A program made the translations under genes and the position numbers. Positions 8,497 through 18,556 of a stretch of DNA of 35,063 nucleotides are shown piece after piece. The DNA is taken from NCBI GenBank assembly GCA_021822005.1, contig JAJZSH010000005.1, positions 1-35,063 on the forward strand, given 5' to 3'. Each line of letters opens with the position of its first letter. Within the stretch, counting starts at the first letter, position 1. The DNA comes from Deltaproteobacteria bacterium. Its GTDB lineage: Bacteria > Desulfobacterota > Desulfobulbia > Desulfobulbales > Desulfurivibrionaceae. The notes beneath the pieces were generated by a model. That model was not told the DNA's origin. It saw nothing but the letters and a program-made list of their open reading frames with translations, and ran no database searches.

Positions 8497-8507
8497 AATT
8501 TCACCCA

Positions 8508-9497
8508 TCAATGGACAAGGCGGGAGACCCCGACCATTTCAGTCCGGGTGCGCAACTGTATCTGGTACCGGCGCAGGGCCTCCACCGTGGCCGGATAGGG
8601 GTGGCCGATGCCCACGGCCTGGCCATGCTCCCCGGCGAGCTGGATAAGGAGGTCAAGCTGGGCCCGGATCTTGTCCGGGTTCTGGTCGTTGTCGAGAAAA
8701 ACGGTGCGGCGTTCTGCCTTTACGCCCATTTCAAGGGCAAGATCATAGGCAACGCTCTGGGATGCGGTCACGCTGTCCAGGAAAAAAAGGCCGCGCGCCC
8801 GGACGAGGGCCATCAGGGTCCGCATGGCCTGGGGATCGGCGGTGAAGCGGGAACCCATGTGGTTGTTGAGGCCGATGGCTTTGGGGACCGCTTGCAGGTC
8901 TTCGTGGAAGAGGGCCTTCATGGTTTCCGGGTCCATGGCCGTGGTCAGGGCGCCGGGACCGGGATTCCATTTTGGGTCCATGGTCTCAAGCGGCAGGTGG
9001 AGGAGGATGTCGCGGCCCCTGGCCTGGGCCTCCTTTTGCAGCTCATCGGAAAAGGGGCTGAAAGGCAGGAAGGCGAAGGAAAGGGGCAGGTCAAGGGCGA
9101 GGAGGGCCCTGCCGGTATTCTGCCGGTAGCCCATATCGTCGATGACGATGGCCACAAGGGGTTTGCCCGGGAGAGGTTTTTTCTCCGGCTTCCTGCGGCG
9201 GGTTGCGGCCGGTGGCGCCTGGTGGGGCAGGGCAGGCTCTTCGTAGAGCGGAGCAAGCTGGCCTGGCAGCGGTTCGGCCGCCTGGTGCAGGGGCTTTTTC
9301 TTGGCCTGCCCGCTCAGCAGGGGCACCGGGACTTCCGGGGGCTTGCCTGAATGCAGCACCATGAAATAGAGTCCGGCGGCCAGGGTCGCGGCCACAAAAA
9401 GAAACAGGCAGAAGAGGCCAAGACGGTGTCCCGCCTTCTTTCTCGCGCCTTTTCGGGTGGATTTTTTTGAGGAAACCTTGGGCATGCCTTGTTCCAT
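8508..9497 (-). CDS. Divergent polysaccharide deacetylase family protein (YibQ/DUF610)
   Basis: The protein has 329 residues. A very basic N-terminus (KKSTRKGARKKAGHR) is followed by one membrane segment (LGLFCLFLFVAATLAAGLYFMV) and a proline/lysine-rich linker to about residue 110. The enzyme-like domain then starts with VAIVIDDMGYR. Family motifs include LSFAFLPFSPFS, DILLHLPLE, NNHMGSRFT and a late GIGHPYPATVEAL. The fold is that of NodB polysaccharide deacetylases, and the domain lies outside the inner membrane. The true substrate of YibQ-like proteins is not established. Related genes often sit by murein hydrolase activators, but here it lies between a polyprenyl synthase and a DUF62 gene. 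Confidence 0.88.
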   Translation of the reverse strand: MEQGMPKVSSKKSTRKGARKKAGHRLGLFCLFLFVAATLAAGLYFMVLHSGKPPEVPVPLLSGQAKKKPLHQAAEPLPGQLAPLYEEPALPHQAPPAATRRRKPEKKPLPGKPLVAIVIDDMGYRQNTGRALLALDLPLSFAFLPFSPFSDELQKEAQARGRDILLHLPLETMDPKWNPGPGALTTAMDPETMKALFHEDLQAVPKAIGLNNHMGSRFTADPQAMRTLMALVRARGLFFLDSVTASQSVAYDLALEMGVKAERRTVFLDNDQNPDKIRAQLDLLIQLAGEHGQAVGIGHPYPATVEALRRYQIQLRTRTEMVGVSRLVH

Positions 9498-9522
9498 TTC
9501 TCGTTAATAACAAGATGCTTTT

Positions 9523-9577
9523 GTAGGAGCGGCTTCAGCCGCGATAACCACCGGATCGCGGCTGAAGCCGCTCCTAC
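9523..9577. repeat. REP-like perfect palindrome
   Basis: GTAGGAGCGGCTTCAGCCGC-GAT (9523-9545) and its exact reverse complement (9555-9577) are separated by 9 bases. The arm resembles well-known REP sequences of many proteobacteria containing GTAGGAGCGGCTTCAGCCGCG. It lies between the polyprenyl synthase gene and the YibQ-like gene on the transcribed strand, so it should form a 23-bp hairpin in their mRNA. Confidence 0.85.
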
Positions 9578-9618
9578 GGGATGCAATAATTATTCGTGGT
9601 TTTCATAGAGAGTTGGAA

Positions 9619-10599
9619 TTATTTGTCCCGGCTCAGGACATAATGGGCCAGACCGGTCAGGGGCTCTTTTGCCGACGCCTCACCAAAGATGGCAAGACCG
9701 GTCAGGGCTTGCCTGAGCAGCGACTCAGCCTGCGCCCTGGCCAGGGCGAATCCCTGATATTTTTCCATAAGGGTGCGGGCCGTGGCCAACTGCCTGCTGC
9801 GCTCCCGCGGCGTTCCTTTAAGCAGGGCAACCAGCACCTCGCGATCATCGGCTTCGGCCCGAGCCAGGGTCTTGATCAGGGGCAGGGTCATCTTGCCCTC
9901 CTGAAAATCGTTGCCCACACCCTTGCCGGTTTTTGCCGGGTCTCCGAGATAATCCAGCAGGTCGTCAACGATCTGGAAGGCCAGGCCCAGGTTGGTCCCA
10001 TAGGTGCGCAGGGCGAGGCGCTGGTCGGGGGAACCCTGGCTGTGGGCAATGCCCGCCTCGCAGGCCGCGGCAATGAGGGCGGCGGTTTTGCCCATCAGGA
10101 CCTGAAAATATTTTTCCTCGGAGATAAGAATCTCTCTGGCGTTGTGCATCTGCAAAAATTCAGACTCGACCATGGCCGCGGTGGCGCGGCCGATCAGGGC
10201 CATGGCCGCGGGGCCGCCCACCTCGCTGGCCAGGGCCATGGCATGGGCATGCAGATAATCCCCGGCCAGGATGACCGGCTCCATCCCCCAGATGGTGTTG
10301 GCGGTTTTGGCGCCGCGTCGCAGGATGGCATGGTCGATGACATCATCGTGCAGCAGGCTGGCCGCGTGGAGATACTCAAAAGAGATGGCCAGGCGCGCCG
10401 TATCGGCGGGAGGAGGGCCGACAAGGCTTGCGGCCAGCAGGGTGAGCAGGGGGCGGATGCGCTTGCCGCCCTGGAAGATGGCATGGCGGATGATCTCTGC
10501 CAGCATCGGGCTTTGGATGATCGCCAGATCCTCCTCCATCACCGCGTCGATCCGGGCACCCTGTTCTTTGAGGGCCGCAAGAAGCTCGGCGTTGTTCAT
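9619..10599 (-). CDS. Trans polyprenyl diphosphate synthase (IspB/heptaprenyl-octaprenyl type)
   Basis: The 326-residue protein has the two aspartate-rich motifs of polyprenyl synthetases: LLHDDVIDHA near residue 80 and FQIVDDLLDYLGD near 210. It also has GGKRIRPLL near residue 45, the IPP-binding lysine/arginine region, and GNDFQEGKMTLPLI near 228. Such enzymes add isopentenyl units to an allylic diphosphate to make the long tail of menaquinone or ubiquinone. Product length cannot be read safely from the sequence. The ATG overlaps the dinG stop as ATGA and has GGAGGAAA upstream, so the two are translationally coupled. Confidence 0.93.
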   Translation of the reverse strand: MNNAELLAALKEQGARIDAVMEEDLAIIQSPMLAEIIRHAIFQGGKRIRPLLTLLAASLVGPPPADTARLAISFEYLHAASLLHDDVIDHAILRRGAKTANTIWGMEPVILAGDYLHAHAMALASEVGGPAAMALIGRATAAMVESEFLQMHNAREILISEEKYFQVLMGKTAALIAAACEAGIAHSQGSPDQRLALRTYGTNLGLAFQIVDDLLDYLGDPAKTGKGVGNDFQEGKMTLPLIKTLARAEADDREVLVALLKGTPRERSRQLATARTLMEKYQGFALARAQAESLLRQALTGLAIFGEASAKEPLTGLAHYVLSRDK

Positions 10600-12572
10600 G
10601 ATCTTTCCTCCCGGAAAAAATCCCGCACCGGCGCAATTTCGCGGCAGATCGGGCTCTGGGGCAGGCTTTTCAGGAAGAGTCTGCCGTACTGCTTGGTAAA
10701 GAGCCGGACATCGCAGATGGCCAGGACCCCCCGGTCGGTGGAGCTTCGCATCAGGCGGCCCACGCCCTGGCGCAGGGTCAGGATGGCGCGGGGGATCTGG
10801 AAATCGAAGAAGGGGTTGCCGCCCTCGTTTTTGATCCGATCCATGCGGGCCATGATAACAGGGTCCGAGGGGACTTCAAACGGAAGTTTGTCGATGATCA
10901 CGCAGCTGAGCGATTCGCCCGCCACATCCACCCCCTCCCAGAAGCTGGCCACCGCCAGGAGGACGGAATGGGTCTGGTCCCGGAACTGCTCGAGCAGCCT
11001 GGCCTTGGGCGCCTCCCCCTGCATCAGCACCGGAAAGGGCAGCTGGGCGAGGAGAACCTCGTGGGCGGCCCGCATGGCGCTGATGCTGGTAAAAAGCAGC
11101 AGGGTCCGGCCATTGGCTGCCAGGATCAGCTCCTGCATCAGTTGCTGGCTGGCGGCGGGAAACTCCCGGGCCGCGGGTTCGGGAAACCCCTTGCCCGGCA
11201 CGAACAACAGGGTGCGCTTTTCGTAATCAAAGGGGGTGGCCAGGGTCAGGGTCGGGGTGTCTCCGGGCAGGCCGAGGCGGCTGAAAAAGTAAGCGAAGGT
11301 GTTGTCCGTGGTGAGGGTGGCCGAGGTGAAAATCACATTCCGGGTCTGCTCGTAGAGAAAGTCCTGCAGCTCGCCGGCGATGTCGATGGGCGAGGCGGAA
11401 AGGGCCACGGTTTTTTCCCGCCGCTCGTACCAGTAGACAGAGGATGGGTTCCGCGCTTCGGTGATGGTGGTGAAGGCGGCCAGCATCTCTTCCGCCCGCC
11501 GCTGCATGCCCAGCCAGCTTTCCCCGCTCATGGCCGCCTTGGCCAGTTGATTAGAGAGACCCTTGATCTGGTCGGCGAGGCGCTGCCGCTCTTCTTCCCA
11601 ACCGGGGAACCTCTCGATAAATTGCAGCAGGGAAAACCGACCCCGCTCCCTGGGAAACAGCTCGGTAAAGAGATCGATCTGCTTGGTCAGGGCCCTGGCG
11701 GTCTGCACGACCCCTTCCCTGGCGCGGCCCTTCAGATCGGCCTGGGCCGCGGTCTCCAGATCCTTGACCAGATCGATCACCTGATAATGGCTGAAGGAGG
11801 TGCCGAAGTACTGGGTTGCCACCCCTTCCAGATGATGGGCCTCGTCGAAGATCACCGATTCGTAGCGGGGCAGGACCTCAGCATGCCCGAAACGGCGCAG
11901 GGCCAGGTCGGAAAAAAAGAGATGATGGTTGACCACCAGCAGCTGGGCCTGGCCCGCCTTCTTGCGCAGCCGGCTGATGAAGCAGGCGGAACCGTCCGGG
12001 CAGTTGCCGCCCAGGCACTGGCTGGCCGAGGCGGTGATTGCCTGCCAGAGCGGGGCATTGTCCGCCAGCCAGGAGAGTTCGCTCCGGTCGCCGGTCTCGG
12101 TTTCTGCAAGCCAGTCGGAAACCCGTTGGGTGTCGCGGTCGTCGGCAAAAAGATTCCGCTGGGGGGACGCCAGGAACTGCTGCCAGCGGTAGAGGCAGAG
12201 GTAGTTCTGTCTCCCCTTGATGCAGAGGGCGTTCAGCCTCGGGGCCAGGTGTTTTCTGATGAAGGGGATTTCCTTGGTGAGAATCTGGTCCTGCAGGTTC
12301 AGGGTGTTGGTGGAAACAACCACCTTCTGGCCGCTCAGGATGGCCGGGACCAGATAGGCCAGGGTCTTGCCGGTGCCGGTGCCCGCCTCAACCGCCAGCA
12401 TCCCCGGCTGGCTCGGCTTCTCGTCTTCCGGCAGCTCCAGGGTGGCGGCAATGGCTTCGGCCATGCGCAGCTGGCTGGGGCGTGGTTCGTAGCCGGGCAG
12501 TTTTCGGGCCAGGATGCCGCCTTGGGCAAAGATGTCGGCCATGGCCTCGGACAGGGAAGTGAACGTGGACAT
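10596..12572 (-). CDS. ATP-dependent DNA helicase DinG-like (XPD family, iron-sulfur)
   Basis: This superfamily 2 helicase has 658 residues from the ATG at 12572. It shows the Q-motif region RPSQLRMAEAI, Walker A EAGTGTGKTLAYLVPA near residue 60, and the DEAH box VIFDEAHHLEG. The C-terminal motif is QGVGRLMRSSTD. Between Walker A and DEAH are four cysteines (NYLC, SQC, GNC, SAC), as expected for the 4Fe-4S cluster of XPD/DinG helicases. These unwind DNA, including forked, R-loop and damaged structures. The ORF track starts at 12635, and a TTG near 12599 with GGAGAG upstream is another option. The 12572 start gives MSTFTSLSEAMADIF and the normal N-terminal length. First gene of the minus-strand run. 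Confidence 0.9.
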   Translation of the reverse strand: MSTFTSLSEAMADIFAQGGILARKLPGYEPRPSQLRMAEAIAATLELPEDEKPSQPGMLAVEAGTGTGKTLAYLVPAILSGQKVVVSTNTLNLQDQILTKEIPFIRKHLAPRLNALCIKGRQNYLCLYRWQQFLASPQRNLFADDRDTQRVSDWLAETETGDRSELSWLADNAPLWQAITASASQCLGGNCPDGSACFISRLRKKAGQAQLLVVNHHLFFSDLALRRFGHAEVLPRYESVIFDEAHHLEGVATQYFGTSFSHYQVIDLVKDLETAAQADLKGRAREGVVQTARALTKQIDLFTELFPRERGRFSLLQFIERFPGWEEERQRLADQIKGLSNQLAKAAMSGESWLGMQRRAEEMLAAFTTITEARNPSSVYWYERREKTVALSASPIDIAGELQDFLYEQTRNVIFTSATLTTDNTFAYFFSRLGLPGDTPTLTLATPFDYEKRTLLFVPGKGFPEPAAREFPAASQQLMQELILAANGRTLLLFTSISAMRAAHEVLLAQLPFPVLMQGEAPKARLLEQFRDQTHSVLLAVASFWEGVDVAGESLSCVIIDKLPFEVPSDPVIMARMDRIKNEGGNPFFDFQIPRAILTLRQGVGRLMRSSTDRGVLAICDVRLFTKQYGRLFLKSLPQSPICREIAPVRDFFREERS

Positions 12573-12751
12573 CGGGTTTTGCTCTGCGTGTGGATTCAAG
12601 GGGGATGTCTCTCCTGTTGACAAGGGGAAAAGCATTCTGCTAGCCTGATCATGGAGAGAGGATAACGCGACCAGGTTCGGCCCGGGTCGCGATCGTGGCT
12701 AAAGCGTAACTGCTCAGCTGAAACCGAGAAACAGGCTTAAGCATCCCAACT

Positions 12752-12858
12752 GTAACTGTTCAGCAGCGCCGCAGATGCGCGAAATAGGCTTGCGAGCTAT
12801 AGCCCGACTATGTGAGCAGGCCTATGACAAAGCAGATGTGGCGCTGCTGGGCAGTTAC
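12752..12858. repeat. Palindromic dispersed element, copy 2 (upstream of uspA)
   Basis: The arm GTAACTGTTCAGCAGCGCC (12752-12770) is repeated inverted at 12840-12858 with two mismatches. The inner part shares GGC(T)TGCGAGC, ATAGCCCG-A-CTATG and AGCAGGCC with the element at 3100-3298 but is about 90 bases shorter. It sits in the gap between the divergent dinG and uspA genes. Confidence 0.75.
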
Positions 12859-12893
12859 GCTAAAGCTGGATATCTATACCATAAGGAGAGGAA

Positions 12894-13340
12894 ATGAACG
12901 AAATTAAAAAAATTCTGGTTCCCGTGGATTTTTCAGAGAATTCGCAGAAGATTCTCCGCACGGCCGCGGACTTTGCCGCCAGATTCAAGGCGGAGCTGGC
13001 TGTTGTTTTTGTGGTGCAGGGCTTTGACGATTATTCCGGTTTTTTCGTGCCCCATATGCCCATCATCCAGTTTGAGGAAGAGATGGTCAAGAGCGCCGGG
13101 GAAAAAATGAAGAGTTTCGTGGCGGAAACCCTCAACGGTTCTGTCCCGCATACCACGGCGATCCTGAGCGGCGACGTGGTCGAGGAGATCAATCGGTTTG
13201 TCGGTGAGCAGAAGGCTGACCTGATTGTCATGGGCACCCATGGCTACAAGGGACTGGACAAGATCCTCTTTGGCAGCGTGGCGGAGAAGATTGTCAAGAC
13301 CGCGCCCTGCCCGGTGCTGACCATCAACCCCTACCGGTAA
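12894..13340 (+). CDS. Universal stress protein, UspA family
   Basis: The single-domain Usp has 148 residues. It begins with KKILVPVDFSENSQKILRTA (strand 1 with the usual VPVDFS). The ATP-binding signature near the C-terminus is GTHGYKGLDKILFGSVAEKI followed by the VKTAPCPVLTI strand. That G-x2-G-x9-G(S) pattern marks the nucleotide-binding subclass. Usp proteins are cytoplasmic dimers induced by starvation and other stress; the exact role is not defined. The ATG has AAGGAGAGGAA directly upstream, a strong ribosome site. It converges on the unknown gene at 13351 with only 10 bases between. Confidence 0.93.
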   Translation: MNEIKKILVPVDFSENSQKILRTAADFAARFKAELAVVFVVQGFDDYSGFFVPHMPIIQFEEEMVKSAGEKMKSFVAETLNGSVPHTTAILSGDVVEEINRFVGEQKADLIVMGTHGYKGLDKILFGSVAEKIVKTAPCPVLTINPYR

Positions 13341-13350
13341 GGGGGGGCAA

Positions 13351-14448
13351 TCAGCTCAGAACCGCGAGAAGCCCGGTGGCCGCCGTGGCCTTCTGCGGTT
13401 CGGCGAGGCTGCCAAGTCTGGCAAAAAGGTCGATGAGCGAGGTCCCCTCGTAGGCGTAAAAGCGCATGGCCTTTTCGGTCGGGCTGTTTTTCAGAAAAGG
13501 AAGGGCCGCCCGGTTCAGGTCGTTTCCTGCCCTTTGCAGCTCTGTCAGCCGCTCGGCGGAGATTGTCCCGCTTGCGGCAACCCCGAGCAGCACCCGGTTG
13601 AAATGCTCCCTGGAAGCCCCGGTGTCCGCCCTGAATTTTTCAACCAGGGCGGGGTATTCTTCTGCGCGCTGTGCCTGGGTCGGCAGGGCGAGGCTGACCA
13701 GCTGCCTGGGGAGCCTGCCGGTGAGAGTCTCGTAAGCCTCGGCGAGCAAGCCCTGGAGTTCTTCGTGGGTCGTGACCAGCAGGGGGAATTCCGCTGCCCT
13801 GGCATCCCGGGTGTAGAGGCGGCCCCAGGCCCTGGCCAGCCGGGCCAGGTTGATCGCCGGGCCGCTCAGCGCCGCGGCCGCGGCAAGCTCCCGCAGGGCC
13901 TGCTCTTCTTCCTCGTCCACCTCTCCTTCCTCTGTCTCTTCGCCCCGGATGGCGGCAAAAAGTTCGGCCTCTTTGCCCGAGATGGCCATGAACCCCTGGG
14001 TAATTTCGCGTTCTTCTTCCCGGTACATCTCCGCCAGCTTCAGGATGAGCATGGCCTGCCAGAGCGCTTCGTTCTCTGCCTTCTGAGGCGAGGCGGCTTT
14101 CTTGCCGGAGCGCAGGCTGGAAATCAGTGCGCCGACCGAGGCCTCGTCCCGGTCGCCATGACCGGCGGAAAGAGAGGCAAGGAGCCCGCCATGGAATTCA
14201 GCTTCATGGCCCTTGAGTTCCTGGGCAAGGGACTGGAAACGGGCCTGTTCTTCTCCGGAAAGCCGCACCGGCGTGTATCCCGCCCACAGTTCCTGCTGTT
14301 CTTGCTGTTCGGGCTTGCCGGGCAGGGGAGTGCTCCGGTGTGGCAGGGCATAAAAAAAGAGCGAGTCGCACAGGAGCCGGAAGGGTTGCAAATCAGCGGG
14401 ATGGGGACTCGTTTCCGGAGAAAAAAGGGCGTTGAGCGATTGTGTCAT
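13351..14448 (-). CDS. Conserved-looking protein of unknown function, acidic and helical
   Basis: I do not recognise the 365-residue product. It is mostly helical and rich in Glu, Ala and Leu, with no signal peptide or membrane segment. It has a very acidic stretch (EETEEGEVDEEEEQALREL) near residue 175. The N-terminal part contains FRLLCDSLFFYALPHRS, followed by a glutamine-rich stretch (PEQQEQQELWAG). The frame is intact, codon use matches neighbours, and there is no overlapping alternative, so it is probably real. The neighbouring uspA gene converges on it, giving no functional context. Confidence 0.75.
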   Translation of the reverse strand: MTQSLNALFSPETSPHPADLQPFRLLCDSLFFYALPHRSTPLPGKPEQQEQQELWAGYTPVRLSGEEQARFQSLAQELKGHEAEFHGGLLASLSAGHGDRDEASVGALISSLRSGKKAASPQKAENEALWQAMLILKLAEMYREEEREITQGFMAISGKEAELFAAIRGEETEEGEVDEEEEQALRELAAAAALSGPAINLARLARAWGRLYTRDARAAEFPLLVTTHEELQGLLAEAYETLTGRLPRQLVSLALPTQAQRAEEYPALVEKFRADTGASREHFNRVLLGVAASGTISAERLTELQRAGNDLNRAALPFLKNSPTEKAMRFYAYEGTSLIDLFARLGSLAEPQKATAATGLLAVLS

Positions 14449-14527
14449 TTGTAATTCCTGTTACAATGGGCTGGAATTCTCCCCGGGCTGGGGACCACCT
14501 GGAAAAATTTTCAAAAACAGGCTGCGC

Positions 14528-14932
14528 ATGCAAAAAATGATGGACTCGCAAAAAGGGAAAAAAGCCACAGGTCCGCGACACGAAATCAAAGAGTTCCCAA
14601 GCAATAACTGTTGTAATCGCGGCTTGTTGCGATTTCAACAAAAAATACGGGAGCGGATTTCCCTGGCTATCCTGGTTATCGTCTATCTGCTGGCCAGTGT
14701 CCGTTACTTTCCCGGGCGGGCCATGCATTCAATCGTGGAAACCTTGATCCATGTGCTGTCCGTGGCGCCGATCAACCTGGGCGCCACGCTGCTGATTGTC
14801 GCGGTCCTGCAGCGCCTGGTCAAGGAGCGGCTGCCGTTCAGCAGAACGCTGCGTTTCTTTCTCGTGGTGGCCATTTGCCTGGAGTTCATCCTCGGTCTTG
14901 CCCATTATTTTGAAATAAACGGGGCTGCTTAG
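14528..14932 (+). CDS. Small multi-pass membrane protein with repeat-derived N-terminus
   Basis: From about codon 40 on there are three hydrophobic segments: ISLAILVIVYLLASV, a middle one around HVLSVAPINLGATLLIVAVLQ, and TLRFFLVVAICLEFILGLA. This is a small inner-membrane protein resembling PsiE-like proteins in layout, but I cannot name it. The first 39 or so codons lie in the dispersed repeat at 14532-14646. No ATG, GTG or TTG exists between the repeat and the first membrane segment, so translation must start inside or before the repeat. I chose the ATG at 14528; the ORF track runs from 14432. The 3' end overlaps the stop of the beta-helix gene by 4 bases tail to tail. Confidence 0.5.
   Translation: MQKMMDSQKGKKATGPRHEIKEFPSNNCCNRGLLRFQQKIRERISLAILVIVYLLASVRYFPGRAMHSIVETLIHVLSVAPINLGATLLIVAVLQRLVKERLPFSRTLRFFLVVAICLEFILGLAHYFEINGAA
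14532..14646 (+). repeat. 115-bp dispersed repeat, copy A
   Basis: It shares with copies B and C the order AAAAATGA(t/c)GG, then CACAGGTCCGCGACAC, then TAAC(t/c)GTTGTAATCGCGGC, then TGCGATTTCAACAAAAAAT. The last part can fold as GTTGTAATCGC / GCGATTTCAAC around an 8-base loop with one mismatch. It overlaps the start of the small membrane protein gene. Confidence 0.85.
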
Positions 14933-15726
14933 CGGATCAGCGAGTTGTTGGTGTGCCAGCCGGAAGGCGCCGTGGTGTTGGGCAGGACAATGGATTTTTT
15001 CCCGAGCACCGTGCCGGGGTTGGTCACCGCGTTGCAGCCGGTCTGGGCCTTGTCTCCCAGGATTGCCCCGAATTTGCGCAGGCCGGAACTGATGGGGCCG
15101 GCCGGGGTTTTCACCAGGACGTCCCCGCCGGTGAAGCGCAGGTTGGCCAGTTTGGTGCCCGCCCCCAGGTTCACCCCGTTGCCCAGGATGCTGTCGCCCA
15201 GATAGGCGAAATGCCCGGCCTTGGCGTCGTCAAGGAAGATGGAATGTTTGACCTCGGTGACATGGCCGACCACGCAGCGGGCGCCCACCAGACAGTGACC
15301 GCGCAGATAGGCGCCCTGCCGGATCTCGCTCTGGTCGCCGATGATCACCGGTCCCTTGATAAAGGCCCCGGATTCAACCAGCACCCCCTTGCCGATACTG
15401 AGCGGCCCACCGGCCAGCACGGCCCCGGCCATGAGAACGCTGGCCCCTTCCAGAAGCGTGCCGTTGCGCAAAACCCTGAGCCTGCCCTTGGTGGCGTCGC
15501 CGAATTCGATGGTGAGATCGGCGGCCTCGGTCAGCATCGTGTCGTGGAGGATCAGGGTGGCAGGAAGCGGGCCGTGGTTCTGCGGCCAGGCGATCTGCGG
15601 CCAGGGATACTCCGCCATATAGGTCTTCAGCCGGGCCAGCGCCTGCCAGGGGTATTCCTCCGCCACGAAAAGAGAGGCATGGGCATAGCGGCTCAGATCA
15701 AAAAAAGAAGCGTTTGTAAGGTTCAT
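14929..15726 (-). CDS. Left-handed beta-helix (hexapeptide repeat) protein, GlmU C-terminal-like
   Basis: The 265-residue protein has an N-terminal segment of about 75 residues followed by hexapeptide repeats. Examples are GPVIIGDQSEIRQGAYLRGH, LVGARCVVGHVTEVKHS, AGHFAYLGDSILGNGVNLGAG and AILGDKAQTGCNAVTNPGTV. These build a left-handed beta-helix as in the acetyltransferase half of GlmU. The glycine-rich GlmU N-terminal uridylyltransferase motif is missing, so the protein is not a full GlmU. Families of this type are annotated as sugar-nucleotide acyl- or nucleotidyltransferase-like. The acyl acceptor is unknown. The N-terminus (SRYAHASLFVAEEYPWQAL) matches what I know of stand-alone UDP-GlcNAc pyrophosphorylase-related LbH proteins. 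Confidence 0.82.
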   Translation of the reverse strand: MNLTNASFFDLSRYAHASLFVAEEYPWQALARLKTYMAEYPWPQIAWPQNHGPLPATLILHDTMLTEAADLTIEFGDATKGRLRVLRNGTLLEGASVLMAGAVLAGGPLSIGKGVLVESGAFIKGPVIIGDQSEIRQGAYLRGHCLVGARCVVGHVTEVKHSIFLDDAKAGHFAYLGDSILGNGVNLGAGTKLANLRFTGGDVLVKTPAGPISSGLRKFGAILGDKAQTGCNAVTNPGTVLGKKSIVLPNTTAPSGWHTNNSLIR

Positions 15727-15771
15727 CAGGATCGGTTGCCGGTTGTTTTTTGTTGGCCGTCATGGCATGAT

Positions 15772-15879
15772 TGTTGAAATCGCAACAAGCCGCGATTGCA
15801 ACAGTTATTGCTTGGTGCCTCTTTACGTTGTGTTGCGGGCCTGTGCCTTTTTTCCCTTTTTAGGAGGCCGTCATTTTTT
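15772..15879 (-). repeat. 115-bp dispersed repeat, copy B (inverted)
   Basis: Read on the minus strand this matches copy A closely, with AAAAAATGACGGCCTCCTAA, CAAGCAATAACTGTTGCAAT and CGCGGCTTGTTGCGATTTCA. It is more diverged from C. It occupies the gap between the divergent beta-helix gene and lon. Copy A lies 1.1 kb away in the opposite direction, so A and B flank the 14.65-15.77 kb segment as inverted repeats. Confidence 0.8.
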
Positions 15880-15998
15880 GTGCAGATGGCGTCTCTCGCC
15901 CCGTGCGGGACATCCTGTGAGTCGCAGGCCTACTATGGTGCAAAACGGCGATTTCTTCAAGCATATTTCAGGGCTGGTCTTGCCCCGCGGATATCGTC

Positions 15999-16027
15999 TT
16001 GACTTCACGGGGAGGGGTGCTTATGTT
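15999..16027 (+). promoter_or_regulatory. Sigma-70-like promoter for lon
   Basis: TTGACT (15999-16004) and TATGTT (16022-16027) are exactly 17 bases apart, about 70 bases before the lon GTG start. The hexamers are near consensus. No CIRCE inverted repeat or clear sigma-32 box was seen. Confidence 0.5.
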
Positions 16028-16096
16028 GCCACACTTAAACCATTGTTCTTTCCGGCAAGGCCGGTCTGCCGATAAAATATAACCTGGAGGCATGTT

Positions 16097-18472
<2,376 letters not shown>

Positions 18473-18556
18473 GACTGGGGAGAAGGCATAGCGCCATCGC
18501 CTCCCGCCGTTTGGGCAGGGGGCTGTGCCTCACTTTACTGTAAAAACCCGCAGGAG

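Noticed and set aside
9613-12620. Long plus-strand ORFs of 537 and 550 residues opposite the polyprenyl synthase and dinG genes
   Set aside because: They are antisense shadows of high-GC genes with clear catalytic motifs on the minus strand, and their translations are low-complexity.
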